Below, in pieces: positions 40,496 through 49,618 of a stretch of 64,000 nt of DNA (position 1 is the first letter of the stretch; the number at the start of each line of letters is the position of its first letter). Both the position numbers and the translations under genes were made by a program. The stretch is from assembly GCA_942493375.1 (NCBI GenBank), contig OW818698.1, positions 372,001 to 436,000 on the forward strand, given 5' to 3'. Under the pieces are notes generated by a model. That model was not told where the DNA came from. It worked only from the letters and a program-made list of their open reading frames with translations, and did no database searches. The DNA is from G942493375 sp942493375 (GTDB lineage Bacteria > Armatimonadota > UBA5829).

Positions 40496-42514
40496 ATGAG
40501 CAATCCAGATATCTTCGCACTAGAGGGCAAGCGCAGTCTGCTTGATGAGACGCATTTTGGGATAATTAACGGAGCAATGACGCTCAATGTGCTATACAGG
40601 GATGTATGTTCATTTAAAGGCTTGTATGCCCCACCCTATGGAAGCACGGATTTCATCTGTGAAGGCAGGATCTGTGGTGAAAAGGTCCTAACGTCAGACT
40701 ACACCTGGCACGCATACAAAGTGGAACGCCAGGGCTTGTTGAATGGCCTCGAGATCTCCAGCCAAATAGTCCTACCCGCAGACAAACGCGGTGGTATCCT
40801 CGCTATTACCATCCACAACACCAACCCGCAGCCCGTAACCGTCCCCATCCAGTTCACTATCCGCGGAGGTTTTGGCTATGAGTCATTCTGGGAATTCGGC
40901 TGGCCTAAGTGTGAACAACTGACAAATGACACATTCAATGGCAACAGATTAGTCAAAAGCAACGATGCCGGGGCCGTCGTTCTGGGCACCGATATAGAAA
41001 ACATGCAATGGCTGGGATACTGCTGCCACTGGGAGGGTGATTTTACACTTCAGACTGGTGAGACAGCCACTAAGCACATCGCATTTGCTCTCGGTAAAGA
41101 AGCCCAGGCAATGGAAGACTGCAATTCTCTCTTACTGAATCCAGCCCAAACAATTATAGAAGCAGACCAGAATTGGTCCGATACTGTAGATGATCTCTTC
41201 ACCAGAATTCCAAAGCTGGAAGCATCAGATGAAAGACTGGTCAAATGGTATAACAGATCAGTCCTGGCTCTGATCATAAACCAGTGGCACATTTCTGATC
41301 TGATCTTGAACCCGTATTACTCAACTGGAGGTATGATCGGCGGATGTGTCTGCAGCTATCTTTGGGACTTCGGGGAGATATGGGAGATGTTCCCGATATA
41401 CGATCCTGCATCTACCCGCAGTCATATCAAGCAGTTCCTGGTATCAAATATCACCCGGCACTTTGCATTCACTCCAGTAACAGGTGAACCCTTCGGCCCC
41501 TGGTATCCGGTCAATCAGGAGAAGATCATTCACCTGATTTACTACTATGTATTATTCACAGGGGATCAGGACTTCCTGCAGGAAATGGTCGCTGATAAGT
41601 CTGTTATCGATCATGTATTGCTGCATGCCACATATAGAGATGACATCACCCGTCCAGTTGCTCTGATAGACTACGGAAATGGTAACAACCACCTTGAGCT
41701 CAGAAAGTCATTCAGATATGACAACTTCCTGCCTGATCTCAATGGCCGACGCTGCGCCAATTACAAAGCAGCTGCCCAGCTCTGCAAAATCGCTGGCAAG
41801 GAATACCAGTACCTGCTGGACAGAGCAGAAGAACTCAAGCAGCTTGTAAAAGAGAAGATGTGGAACCCGGATATCAAATGGTTCAACAACCTGGACATAA
41901 ACTTCGGCAGGCAAACACGTTACACCATACAGATGTATAAAATGATAGCCGGAGGATCGCTGGATACCGAAGAGCTGGATGGCCTGATCAGCCACTTGAA
42001 TGAGGATGAATTCCTCTCCGAGTATGGCCTTCACAGTATGTCCAAGCAGGATGAGTCATTCGACCAGATAGACATAGACAATGGTGGAGGAGGCAACTAC
42101 ACGGGCTTCCCTCCGCAGATTATGGAAAAACTCTACAGGGTCGGATGTCCGGAAGTTGCCGAGGATATCCTGAAACGTATTCTCTGGTGGGGTGAGAGAC
42201 TCCCATACTGGGGGGACTCGATAGTAGCCAATCATATGGATTACCGCAAGGACACTCCACTGCAAAACACCATATCAGCAGCAGCTGCAGCCCAGAGTAT
42301 CATATTCGGGATGCTGGGAGTAACCGTAGATTCAGATGGCACAATCACCGTCAACCCATCCGTCCCAGATTTCTCACCCGAACTGAAACTGACAGGCCTG
42401 AAACTGAGAGGTAAAACACTCGATATATCAGCCAATCAGGATCAATTCGAGGTAACCGTAGATGGCATAAAAATGCAGTCCACCGCCGGAACACCTATGA
42501 TCATACCGGCTTAA
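40496..42514 (+). CDS. (alpha/alpha)6-barrel glycosidase (GH63/GH78-like)
   Basis: Cytoplasmic 672-residue protein without a signal peptide. An N-terminal beta-sandwich (about 1-230) contains WHAYKVERQGLLNGLEISSQIVLP. A helical (alpha/alpha)6 barrel (about 240-590) follows, as in GH63, GH37, GH78 and GH95 enzymes, with SYLWDFGEIWEMFP, GEPFGPWYPVNQEKI, IDYGNGNNHLELR and IDNGGGGNYTGFPPQ as acidic active-site candidates. A C-terminal beta domain (about 600-672, VDSDGTITVNPSVPDF...LTGLKLRGKTL) resembles the tail of rhamnosidases and GH95 enzymes. The exact family is not certain. AAGAGG lies 8 nt before the ATG. The fucose-isomerase-like gene upstream suggests joint use of a deoxysugar-containing oligosaccharide. 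Confidence 0.65.
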   Translation: MSNPDIFALEGKRSLLDETHFGIINGAMTLNVLYRDVCSFKGLYAPPYGSTDFICEGRICGEKVLTSDYTWHAYKVERQGLLNGLEISSQIVLPADKRGGILAITIHNTNPQPVTVPIQFTIRGGFGYESFWEFGWPKCEQLTNDTFNGNRLVKSNDAGAVVLGTDIENMQWLGYCCHWEGDFTLQTGETATKHIAFALGKEAQAMEDCNSLLLNPAQTIIEADQNWSDTVDDLFTRIPKLEASDERLVKWYNRSVLALIINQWHISDLILNPYYSTGGMIGGCVCSYLWDFGEIWEMFPIYDPASTRSHIKQFLVSNITRHFAFTPVTGEPFGPWYPVNQEKIIHLIYYYVLFTGDQDFLQEMVADKSVIDHVLLHATYRDDITRPVALIDYGNGNNHLELRKSFRYDNFLPDLNGRRCANYKAAAQLCKIAGKEYQYLLDRAEELKQLVKEKMWNPDIKWFNNLDINFGRQTRYTIQMYKMIAGGSLDTEELDGLISHLNEDEFLSEYGLHSMSKQDESFDQIDIDNGGGGNYTGFPPQIMEKLYRVGCPEVAEDILKRILWWGERLPYWGDSIVANHMDYRKDTPLQNTISAAAAAQSIIFGMLGVTVDSDGTITVNPSVPDFSPELKLTGLKLRGKTLDISANQDQFEVTVDGIKMQSTAGTPMIIPA

Positions 42515-42547
42515 CAGGATAAACGCATCTAAATATGCTGTACGAAA

Positions 42548-42655
42548 GAGTTCAGTCTACTTTGAACTAACCTAAAGTCCGTTCGTGCTGAGTAGCGCAA
42601 AACGCGTATCGAAGTATGAATGGACTTTAAATTCTCACAAAAACTGAACTGTTAC
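42548..42655. repeat. GTTCAGT-ended palindromic element, copy 2
   Basis: A 108-bp near-identical copy of 8094-8200, located 33 bp after the preceding stop codon. A solitary ACGCATCTAA end like those of the IS110 block is at 42520-42533. Confidence 0.88.
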
Positions 42656-42673
42656 TGCCATTCCTCCACTTCC

Positions 42674-42722
42674 GTCCGTCCTGAGTAGCGCAGAGCGCGT
42701 ATCGAAGGATGGACGGAAGTGG
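42674..42722. repeat. CTGAGTAGCG repeat with CCACTTCCGTCC ends
   Basis: CCTCCACTTCCGTCCGTCCT ... GGATGGACGGAAGTGGAGG is an inverted pair around the CTGAGTAGCG/CGTATCGAAGG core. Confidence 0.85.
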
Positions 42723-42807
42723 AGGAGGGAAGTCTCTGACGGGCATTTACATATCATTAATATTATGATGCCTTAATGCTAACCTGCTTTATGAGCAAAA
42801 CAACACA

Positions 42808-42866
42808 AAACGCAGTAGCCAGGTAAGTATCTCATATCAAATGATCTACCCCTGGCTATTGCGTTT
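42808..42866 (-). terminator. Stem-loop downstream of the duplicated-domain gene
   Basis: AAACGCAGTAGCCAGG pairs with CCTGGCTATTGCGTTT (15 of 16) around a 27-nt loop. On the minus strand it is followed by TTTTGTGTTGTTTTG, so it could terminate the gene ending at 42924. Confidence 0.5.
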
Positions 42867-42923
42867 GTGTATTAACCTGTCCTATTTCTTCGGTAGGATC
42901 GGTTCAGTTAAGTCCTATATATA

Positions 42924-44000
42924 CTAACGACCATGTTGTCTTCCATGTTCATTTTTTCGTTGATTACCCTTGCCTTTAGTCCAGCCTTTATGCTTGCCAT
43001 TGTCCTTGCCGTCATCCTTGCGGGTTATGATGTTTCCATTCTTATCGACTATGTTTCCATACTTATCAACATAAGTGCCGGATGTAGTTCGATAGATTGG
43101 ATTTGCAGCAGTGCCATAATTAGTAGCATTCGTTGATCTGTAATTACGGATCGGAGTCTTGTTGAGTACTGGGACTTTCTGAGGAGACAAAGCCATATCA
43201 ACTACAGCAGTAATTCCAGCGCCATCAACTCTCTTTATTTTCAGAGGGTTGGTATTGTTAGTTGGAACCATAACCTTGACTCTGAAAGCGCCATTTCCGA
43301 ACAATCCGTCATACTGCCAGACTGCCTTAACTGATTTAATGGTAGTAGCAGAAGCAGATACCTGAGCCCCACCAAAGTAGGTCTTGTCACCAATGCTGCC
43401 CCATGGAACGAACTTAGTAGCCTGTCCTTTGTTCAAGGTCAGGAAATTGATGCCTTTGTTGATAGTCGGTCCAACATTATGGATCAATACAAGTAGACCT
43501 GCAACCTTTGCAGCGTCAGTAATACTGATACCTGTGCCAATTGTGCCATTCTTGAGACTTCCATCGAGGGAAACATCAATAATAGCTGTAACACCAGTCT
43601 TAGGAACACGGGACAATGCCAATGGATTCAGACTGGCACTTGGAACGAGGACTTTTACTCTATAATTGTTGTTACTGAGGTTCTTTTCATACTGGAACAC
43701 AGCCTGCACTTTTTTGATCAAAACTGCTGGCCCGGAAACCTGTGCTCCACCGATGTAGCCTTTTTCACCAACACTCAGAATAGGGACTACTTTAGTAGCC
43801 ATCTTTGTCTGCATGTGATTCCGGAGTGTTATTGTATTGATAAAATGGTTCAGTTGAGGACCGGTTTGTTTTACTGCATACCCTATGGCTGCGCCTTTGA
43901 GCAGCATACCAGTATTAATGTTTATTGCACTCCAGGCTTGAACTGACACAAGCGAAAGACACAATACTGCAGCAACATTCCATTTGATAATCCTAAGCAT
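42924..44000 (-). CDS. Exported protein with two copies of an unknown domain
   Basis: 358-residue secreted protein. After a signal peptide (1-25) it has two homologous domains, about 38-145 and 166-272. Each runs QTGP/NVGP, FINTITL/GINFLTL, (T/A)K-VP-x-S-(V/I)G-(E/D)K-x-Y-(I/F)GGAQVS, (V/A)xQY, YRVKVLVP/FRVKVMVP and TAIIDVSL/TAVVDMAL. The predicted structure is all-beta. The remaining 80 residues form a low-complexity tail with YVDKYGNIVDKNGNII and then Lys/Gly/His-rich sequence. I do not recognise the domain. It may be a surface or matrix-binding protein whose basic tail interacts with the envelope. GAGGTAGAG lies before the ATG at 44000. It stands alone, with a possible terminator at 42808-42866. 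Confidence 0.62.
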   Translation of the reverse strand: MLRIIKWNVAAVLCLSLVSVQAWSAININTGMLLKGAAIGYAVKQTGPQLNHFINTITLRNHMQTKMATKVVPILSVGEKGYIGGAQVSGPAVLIKKVQAVFQYEKNLSNNNYRVKVLVPSASLNPLALSRVPKTGVTAIIDVSLDGSLKNGTIGTGISITDAAKVAGLLVLIHNVGPTINKGINFLTLNKGQATKFVPWGSIGDKTYFGGAQVSASATTIKSVKAVWQYDGLFGNGAFRVKVMVPTNNTNPLKIKRVDGAGITAVVDMALSPQKVPVLNKTPIRNYRSTNATNYGTAANPIYRTTSGTYVDKYGNIVDKNGNIITRKDDGKDNGKHKGWTKGKGNQRKNEHGRQHGR

Positions 44001-44306
44001 ATCTCTACCTCACAAAACTTCAGTTCATCTGCAAGTAAGACGCATATGATTAACTGTATTGTTCCATCTGAACGCGATATTAGTTAAATTGTAGTGTTCG
44101 TTACATTCAGACAATGGCTGGATCGGTGCAATCAATGTCGATGATGACAAAACGTGGTGGTGACTGGTGATTACAGAGGTAAAGGCTCATCGCCTACTAT
44201 CTATTTCAACACTTAACAACATACGATACACAAATACTACTTAACTAACACCTGCTTACCTAAATACTATTTACCCAGGATTACCTACACTGAACCCCTT
44301 TCGCAG

Positions 44307-44414
44307 TAACAGTTCAGTGTTGATGTGTAAAACAATAAATCTCCGCTAGTCCTGAGTATCGCAAAGCGCGTATCGAAGGACGGATAGAAATCTACTCACA
44401 ATACTGAACAGTTA
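44307..44414. repeat. GTTCAGT-ended palindromic element, copy 3
   Basis: Ends TAACAGTTCAGTGTT and AATACTGAACAGTTA are near-perfect inverses; the CTGAGTATCGCAAAGCGCG core lies inside. The rest of the gap 44001-44493 shows nothing else I can interpret. Confidence 0.88.
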
Positions 44415-44493
44415 TCTTTCGCATTGCATTCACTCTTTATTAACGTTATATGATGCCCGGCTGAATCAACCGGGCTTCATAAATACTCCGCAC

Positions 44494-45249
44494 CTATCCA
44501 GGTAACTGGGATATCTCACCGGTCCACTCATTAGCATATTTCACTGCTTCATAGGGCAGATCGGAATTACAGGTTGCCAGCATAATAATCCCAGGCACCC
44601 GGCCTTCCTGGAGCCATCTAAGGGCTATCTCACACTGGTATTTCATAGGTTCCATCGGCATCTCCTGGATCCCGCCAAAGTCATATATGTAGACCCCAAG
44701 CATCATCGGTTTGCCGTTTACAATCTCTTCAGCCTTGGTAAAATCTTTCTCCAGGTTCACCAGGTCCTTGGAATCCCAGGTCCAGAAAGTAACCCCATCC
44801 AGCAGAGCCATATACTCTTCAATCCGGGGGATGCTGAAGTTCATAGTATATAGCACACCCCACAGATCAAGAGGCACATCCCCGGACTTAACCTGCTCCC
44901 GCACTTTCGCAAGGTCCTCAGGCGTCATGCCCTTACTTATTTCCTGAGAAGTCAGGTCATCTATAATCACACCCTTAATATTCGGATACTTCCTGGCCAG
45001 CGCCTTCACAGCATCCAGAGTTTCTGAGAAATCAAAGTTCTCCTTAGCAGTAATCGACCAGATAACATTATCCAGTCCTGCCACTGCCGCAGCCTCTTCT
45101 TCCGATGGAGGCATAACCATCAGGACATTTGCCGCATGGAACAGCTCTGCACCCTTCATAGGGGTAGCTGTTGAATGCACATCGATCGTGTATGACCCAA
45201 AATGACCGTCTACTGTGTGGGCCCAGGCCCATATTTTACTCTTTAGCAT
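44494..45249 (-). CDS. Unknown protein, paralogue of the one at 14919-15707
   Basis: 251-residue cytoplasmic protein, co-linear with the 14919-15707 product. Shared blocks are W-x-W-x-H at the N-terminus, KYPNIKGVIIDD, LDLWGVLYTMN, LDGVTFWTWD, MMLGVYIYDFGG and GIIMLATC, all consistent with a beta/alpha barrel carrying acidic and aromatic active-site residues. The family is not recognised. It begins 4 bp after the stop of the secreted GH16 gene and has AAGGATAG upstream, so the two are one operon. That linkage makes it a candidate enzyme or binding protein for the GH16 product. N-terminal signal: none. Confidence 0.6.
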   Translation of the reverse strand: MLKSKIWAWAHTVDGHFGSYTIDVHSTATPMKGAELFHAANVLMVMPPSEEEAAAVAGLDNVIWSITAKENFDFSETLDAVKALARKYPNIKGVIIDDLTSQEISKGMTPEDLAKVREQVKSGDVPLDLWGVLYTMNFSIPRIEEYMALLDGVTFWTWDSKDLVNLEKDFTKAEEIVNGKPMMLGVYIYDFGGIQEMPMEPMKYQCEIALRWLQEGRVPGIIMLATCNSDLPYEAVKYANEWTGEISQLPG

Positions 45250-45253
45250 ATAA

Positions 45254-46135
45254 CTATCCTTTCGCTTTCCAAGCTCTTATATAATCAACATAGTATGTAG
45301 AGGGTAGATCCTCATCTTTAGGCAGACCAAACCAATCTGGCATAGTCTCACTGTCGAAGTTAAGTGTCAAAGGCTGGGTCCAGTGAGTGTTGGGCCCTTT
45401 GCGGACCAGTGCACCATCAAAGTAGAACTTGAGTTCTTTCTCATTCCATTCCAACCCATAGACATGGAAATCGTCAGCAAGATTAAAAGGCGCTTCATAA
45501 GCACTACCGACACTCTGGTGCTGGTCATATTCCAGTGTCCTCATTACATGCAATGTAATGTGCATTTTGCGCTCAAATCCAGCAGCCTTAGCGCCTATCT
45601 CAAAGACATCAATCTCAGTCCAGCGGTCAGGATCAGCCTTATAGAACCAGAATGCACTGGAGCCAGCCGAGTTCATAGCTTTAGCCCGCACCTCGTAATA
45701 TCCATACAGAGTAGTCTCTTTACTCTGCACTGCTGCTGATGTATAGGTATGATAACCTTCATTCTTAGGCATAGCAGCAGGCTCAGCCTTCCGCATAGAT
45801 AACTGCAGACTGCCGTCCTTAACTACCACATTCTCAGGGTCAAACCATGCAGGCTGTCTTCCCTTCCACGTAGGATTCATAGGGAACCATTTCTTCTCAT
45901 CCAGCTTCTTCCCCTTGAACTCATCGCTCATAGGGTTATACTTCTTCCACTTAGCGATATTTTTCTGGTCAGACAGCGGATACTTGTCAGTCAGCCTCTT
46001 CACAGCATCTTTAGGCATCTCAACCTTAATATCCACCCACAACGCCCGATCAGCATCGCTCATCTCCCCCTGCCCCAAACACAAACCCGGCAGCAAAACT
46101 CCAATCAAAACCAGACCAAACACAATCCCGTTCAT
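45254..46135 (-). CDS. Secreted GH16 glycoside hydrolase (agarase/carrageenase-type motif)
   Basis: Exported endo-acting polysaccharide hydrolase of GH16. Signal peptide 1-22 is followed by a linker and the jelly-roll domain (about 65-290). The catalytic segment is EIDVFE at 174-179, the bulged E-x-D-x-x-E form found in beta-agarases, porphyranases and kappa-carrageenases, unlike the E-x-D-x-E of the 297-1085 protein. Family strands GYYEVRAKAM, AFWFYKADPDRWTEIDVFEIG, FHVYGLEWNEKELKFYFDG and the late VDYIRAWK are clear. AGGAAGG precedes the ATG at 46135. It is followed 4 bp later by the unknown paralogue gene. A red-algal galactan is a plausible but unproven substrate. Confidence 0.88.
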   Translation of the reverse strand: MNGIVFGLVLIGVLLPGLCLGQGEMSDADRALWVDIKVEMPKDAVKRLTDKYPLSDQKNIAKWKKYNPMSDEFKGKKLDEKKWFPMNPTWKGRQPAWFDPENVVVKDGSLQLSMRKAEPAAMPKNEGYHTYTSAAVQSKETTLYGYYEVRAKAMNSAGSSAFWFYKADPDRWTEIDVFEIGAKAAGFERKMHITLHVMRTLEYDQHQSVGSAYEAPFNLADDFHVYGLEWNEKELKFYFDGALVRKGPNTHWTQPLTLNFDSETMPDWFGLPKDEDLPSTYYVDYIRAWKAKG

Positions 46136-46151
46136 AAAACACCTTCCTTTT

Positions 46152-46677
46152 TAGTTGAAAGTGGAAAGTGAATAGTTGAAAGTTGATAGTGGAAAGTTGA
46201 TAGTGGAAAGTTGAAAGTTGAAAGTTGAAAGTTGAAAGTGAAGGGAGTGGTAACCAGTTTTTAGTTGAGATCTGAGAGCGAAACAACATTCTCGCCCAAT
46301 GCTCCCACTCTATCCAGCAACTCTCAACTCTCCACTCTCAACAGCTCCCTTCACTTTTCACTTTTCACTTTTCACTTTTCACTTTTCACTTTCAACTTTC
46401 AACTTTCAACTATCAACTATCAACTTTCAACTATCAACTATCAACTATCAACTATCAACTATCCACTATCAACTAGTCCCTTCACTTTCAGCTTCCAACT
46501 CTCAACCAGTCCCTTCACTTTCCACTTTCCACTTTCCACTTTTCACTTTCAACTTTCAACTTTCCACTTTCAACTTTCCACTTTCAACTATCCACTATCA
46601 ACTAGTCCCTTCACTTTCAGCTTCCAACTCTCAACCAGTCCCTTCACTTTCCACTTTCCACTTTCCACTTTCCACTA
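46152..46677. repeat. Two oppositely oriented heptamer arrays (GTTGAAA / CAACTTT)
   Basis: The left block 46152-46246 consists of GTTGAAA/GTGGAAA/GTTGATA heptamers. The right block, about 46321-46677, has the inverse units CAACTTT, CACTTTT, CAACTAT and CCACTTT. The right block contains a direct duplication with an offset of about 129 bp (46460 and 46589). The end of the right block overlaps the 3' end of the GH95 gene. Reading frames across it are artefacts. Confidence 0.93.
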
Positions 46678-48827
46678 ATACGAACGCTCTTCCCTCTCAC
46701 AGTATCAAACTCAACGCTCTTATCCCCATACTGGATTTTGCATGCAGTTCCTAGCTTCGAATGGATAACCGCCGAGGCCAGCTTCCCATTCTTCCACCTG
46801 ATATCAATCTCGAACCCACCCCGCGCGCACAATCCTTTTACCGACCCCGTTTTCCAGGCATCAGGAAGAGCAGGAAGCAGTTGAATACTGCCAGCATGGC
46901 TCTGAACCAGCATCTCTGCTATCGCCGCAGTTGTTCCAAAGTTGCCGTCTATCTGGAAAGGAGGATGGGCATCAAAAAGATTGGCATAGACTCCGCCTTT
47001 ATCCACATAGTTCATCTCAGTATTATCAACCAGGGTCAACTGGCTCCGGAGCATCTTGTAGGCATGGTTTCCGTCAAGCAGCCGTGCCCAGAATGCAATC
47101 TTCCAGGACTTGCTCCAACCCGTCCCGCTGTCTCCCCGGGCAGTAAGGGATATCTTCGCAGCCTTTACAAGCTCCGGTGTAGTGTTGGTAGATATCTGAT
47201 AGCCGGGATAAAGACCATACAAATGCGATACATGCCTGTGATTGTTTTTCGGGTCATCCCTGTCAACCATCCACTCCTGCAACTGTCCCCACTTACCGAT
47301 CTTAGGCACCAGCAGCCGTGACCTCATCTGCGTCACCTTTGCTCTATAATCCTTATCAATCCCCAGAACCTCGGCTGCCTGTATATAGTTAGAGAACAGG
47401 TCCCATATAATCTCCTGGTCATATGAAACACCATCTTCCCGAGGTCCCTGCTCAGGGGAGAACCCATCCGGGGCAACCAGCGTGCCGTCTGGGAGAGTTT
47501 TCAACCTGTCCTCCCAGAACTCACAGACTTCCTTGAGCACAGGATAAGCCACATCACGCAGATATTTCACATCACCTGCAAATGCATAATGCTCCCAGAG
47601 GTGCCTGGAATACCACGCGCTGCCGGTTGTATTCCACTCCCATCCTGAAGCCCCATATATGTTGTTCTCAGTCTGCACAGTCCAGCCCCTGACATCACCA
47701 AAATGGGCTCTGGTCGCCAGAGTCCGTATCTTTCGCAGGCTCTCAACATAGGCTATAAAAGGCACGTGGCACTCCGAGAGGTTCGCTACCTCTGCAGGCC
47801 AGTAATTCATTTGGATATTGATATTAGAGTGATAATCGCTCCGCCAGGGGGGAGTATTGCTGTTATTCCAAAGTCCCTGAAGGTTAGCCGGAAGAGATCC
47901 CGGCCTGGATGAACTTATCAACAGATACCGGCCATACTGAAAAAACAAACTCTCCAACCCAGGATCAACCGCACCGCCGGTATATTTCTCCAACCTCTGA
48001 TCAGTAGGCATCTCCTCCGCATTGCTCGATCCCAAATCAAAGCTGGTCCGGCCAAACAGTTTCCGGTAGTCCTTGACATGAGAAGCCAGCAGTGAAGTAT
48101 ATCTGGTTTTCACAGCCGAATCGATATCATTTGCTACTCCCTCAGCCGGATCAGCTCCGCGCCAGCCTTTGTCATAGTCCTGCAGATAGTCCGTCCTTGC
48201 AGCCAGATAAATAGTAAAACTGTTAACGTTCGCCAGCTCAATACTGTCACCGCTGCTCTTCACACTCCCGCCATCATACTTAACAAACAGCCGGGATTCA
48301 TACTTCAGCCCATTGCCCAGCACGCCTCTTTGCAAAATTCGGTTCGAATCAGCAGACACAGACCCCGTATGTGCATCTTTAAGCCGTATAACACCCGAAT
48401 AAGCCCCGCGTTTACTGGCAGTAAATCTTCCAACAATAACCTGCGCGGGTGCACTGCAGAAATACTCACGTTTATAAGTAATTCCGTCTGATACATAACT
48501 CACCTGCTGCACAGCCCTGCTTATATCAAGTTGCCTGCGGTAGTCCTCATACTTACCCTTACCAAGCTCAATAAACACATCCCCGAAGTTTTCATAGTTA
48601 CCGGTATCGGTCTCATTCCCACTCCACAGACTGATGTCATTAAACTGTATATGCTCAACAGGCACCCCGCCAAACACCATACACCCGATCCGCCCATTCC
48701 CAACAGGCAAAGCCTGAGTCTCCCAGTCCTGAGCCGGTTTTCCATACCACAAAACAAGCGAACTATCAGCAGCCACACCAACCCCCAAACAACAAATAAT
48801 CAAACCAACCAACAACAACAATCTCAT
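46644..48827 (-). CDS. GH95 glycoside hydrolase (alpha-L-fucosidase type)
   Basis: Exported inverting glycosidase of family GH95; characterised members are 1,2-alpha-L-fucosidases and some alpha-L-galactosidases. A signal peptide is followed by the N-terminal beta domain, with the hallmark WYGKPAQDWETQALPVGNGRIGCMVFGG and IQFNDISLWSG. The (alpha/alpha)6 barrel follows, with PANLQGLWNNSNTPPWRSDYHSNINIQMNYW (catalytic Asn region), PDGFSPEQGPR (catalytic Glu region) and FQIDGNFGTTAAIAEML (Asp). ATG 48827 is used because GAGGAG lies 7 nt upstream. The last ten residues (SGKWKVESGK) and the stop are encoded by the heptamer array, so the native C-terminus was replaced by repeat DNA. The catalytic core is complete. 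Confidence 0.93.
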   Translation of the reverse strand: MRLLLLVGLIICCLGVGVAADSSLVLWYGKPAQDWETQALPVGNGRIGCMVFGGVPVEHIQFNDISLWSGNETDTGNYENFGDVFIELGKGKYEDYRRQLDISRAVQQVSYVSDGITYKREYFCSAPAQVIVGRFTASKRGAYSGVIRLKDAHTGSVSADSNRILQRGVLGNGLKYESRLFVKYDGGSVKSSGDSIELANVNSFTIYLAARTDYLQDYDKGWRGADPAEGVANDIDSAVKTRYTSLLASHVKDYRKLFGRTSFDLGSSNAEEMPTDQRLEKYTGGAVDPGLESLFFQYGRYLLISSSRPGSLPANLQGLWNNSNTPPWRSDYHSNINIQMNYWPAEVANLSECHVPFIAYVESLRKIRTLATRAHFGDVRGWTVQTENNIYGASGWEWNTTGSAWYSRHLWEHYAFAGDVKYLRDVAYPVLKEVCEFWEDRLKTLPDGTLVAPDGFSPEQGPREDGVSYDQEIIWDLFSNYIQAAEVLGIDKDYRAKVTQMRSRLLVPKIGKWGQLQEWMVDRDDPKNNHRHVSHLYGLYPGYQISTNTTPELVKAAKISLTARGDSGTGWSKSWKIAFWARLLDGNHAYKMLRSQLTLVDNTEMNYVDKGGVYANLFDAHPPFQIDGNFGTTAAIAEMLVQSHAGSIQLLPALPDAWKTGSVKGLCARGGFEIDIRWKNGKLASAVIHSKLGTACKIQYGDKSVEFDTVRGKSVRISGKWKVESGK

Positions 48828-48955
48828 CCCAAAACTCCTCAAAATAGAGCCAGAGATATAATACCATTAAACCACAGATTGAAGAAGGGCTGAACTATCA
48901 TAAAAAGAGTTCAATAGTTTGAGGTAAAGTAAAACTCCACCGACTAATCAGATGT

Positions 48956-49618
48956 TAGCGCAATCCGTTCGTGCTGAGCGAATCAAAGGTAACGTTTACA
49001 CATAGGGTTTGGGGGAGTCTAAGTATGAATGGATTGCGCGTCGGATCATAACATCGCACAAAGGCTATAACCAGGTCTTTTCGCGTGTTTCGCGTATTTA
49101 GCGGTTCATTTTGAAATCCCCAGCACAACCCTGTTGGTCAAGATCATCCATGACCTTGACCAGATTCCCCGGACATCCATGTCCGCTAAGTTCATTCAAG
49201 CTAAGCGCAATCCGTTCGTGCTGAGCGAATTAGAGGTAACATATACCACGTGCTGTTCGGGGGAGTCGAAGTATGAATGGATTACGCGGCAGTCCATAAC
49301 ATCGCACAAAGCCCACAACCAAAATCCATCCTTTTCGCGTATTTTGCGTCTTTAGCGGTTCATTTTAAAATCCCCAGCACAACCCTATTGCTCAAGGTCA
49401 TGGATGACCTTGACCAGATTCCCCGGACATCCATGTCCGCAAATCCCATCAAAGCTAAGCGCAATCCGTTCGTGCTGAGCGATCAAAGGTAACGTTTACC
49501 AGGTGCTGTTCAGGGAGTCGAAGCATGAATGGATTACGCGGCAGTCCATAACATCGCACAAAGCCCACAACCAAAATCCGTCTTTTTCGCGTATTTCGCG
49601 TTTTTAGCGGTTCATTTT
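48956..49618. repeat. Tandem composite repeat of about 250 bp (roughly 2.6 copies)
   Basis: Each unit contains AAATCCCCAGCACAA, a GTCAAGATCATCC/ATGACCTTGAC dyad, ACATCCATGTCCGC, the GCGCAATCCGTTCGTGCTGA element, ACATCGCACAAAG and TTTTCGCGTATTT...AGCGGTTCATTTTA. Unit starts are near 49113, 49368 and 49619, plus a partial first unit from 48956. One single copy of part of it is at 24804-24943. The last unit boundary coincides with the 3' end of the LamG gene. Confidence 0.9.

Noticed and set aside
46265..46754. Plus-strand frames rich in Phe, Ser and Thr
   Set aside because: They arise from the CAACTTT heptamers and overlap the real GH95 gene on the other strand.
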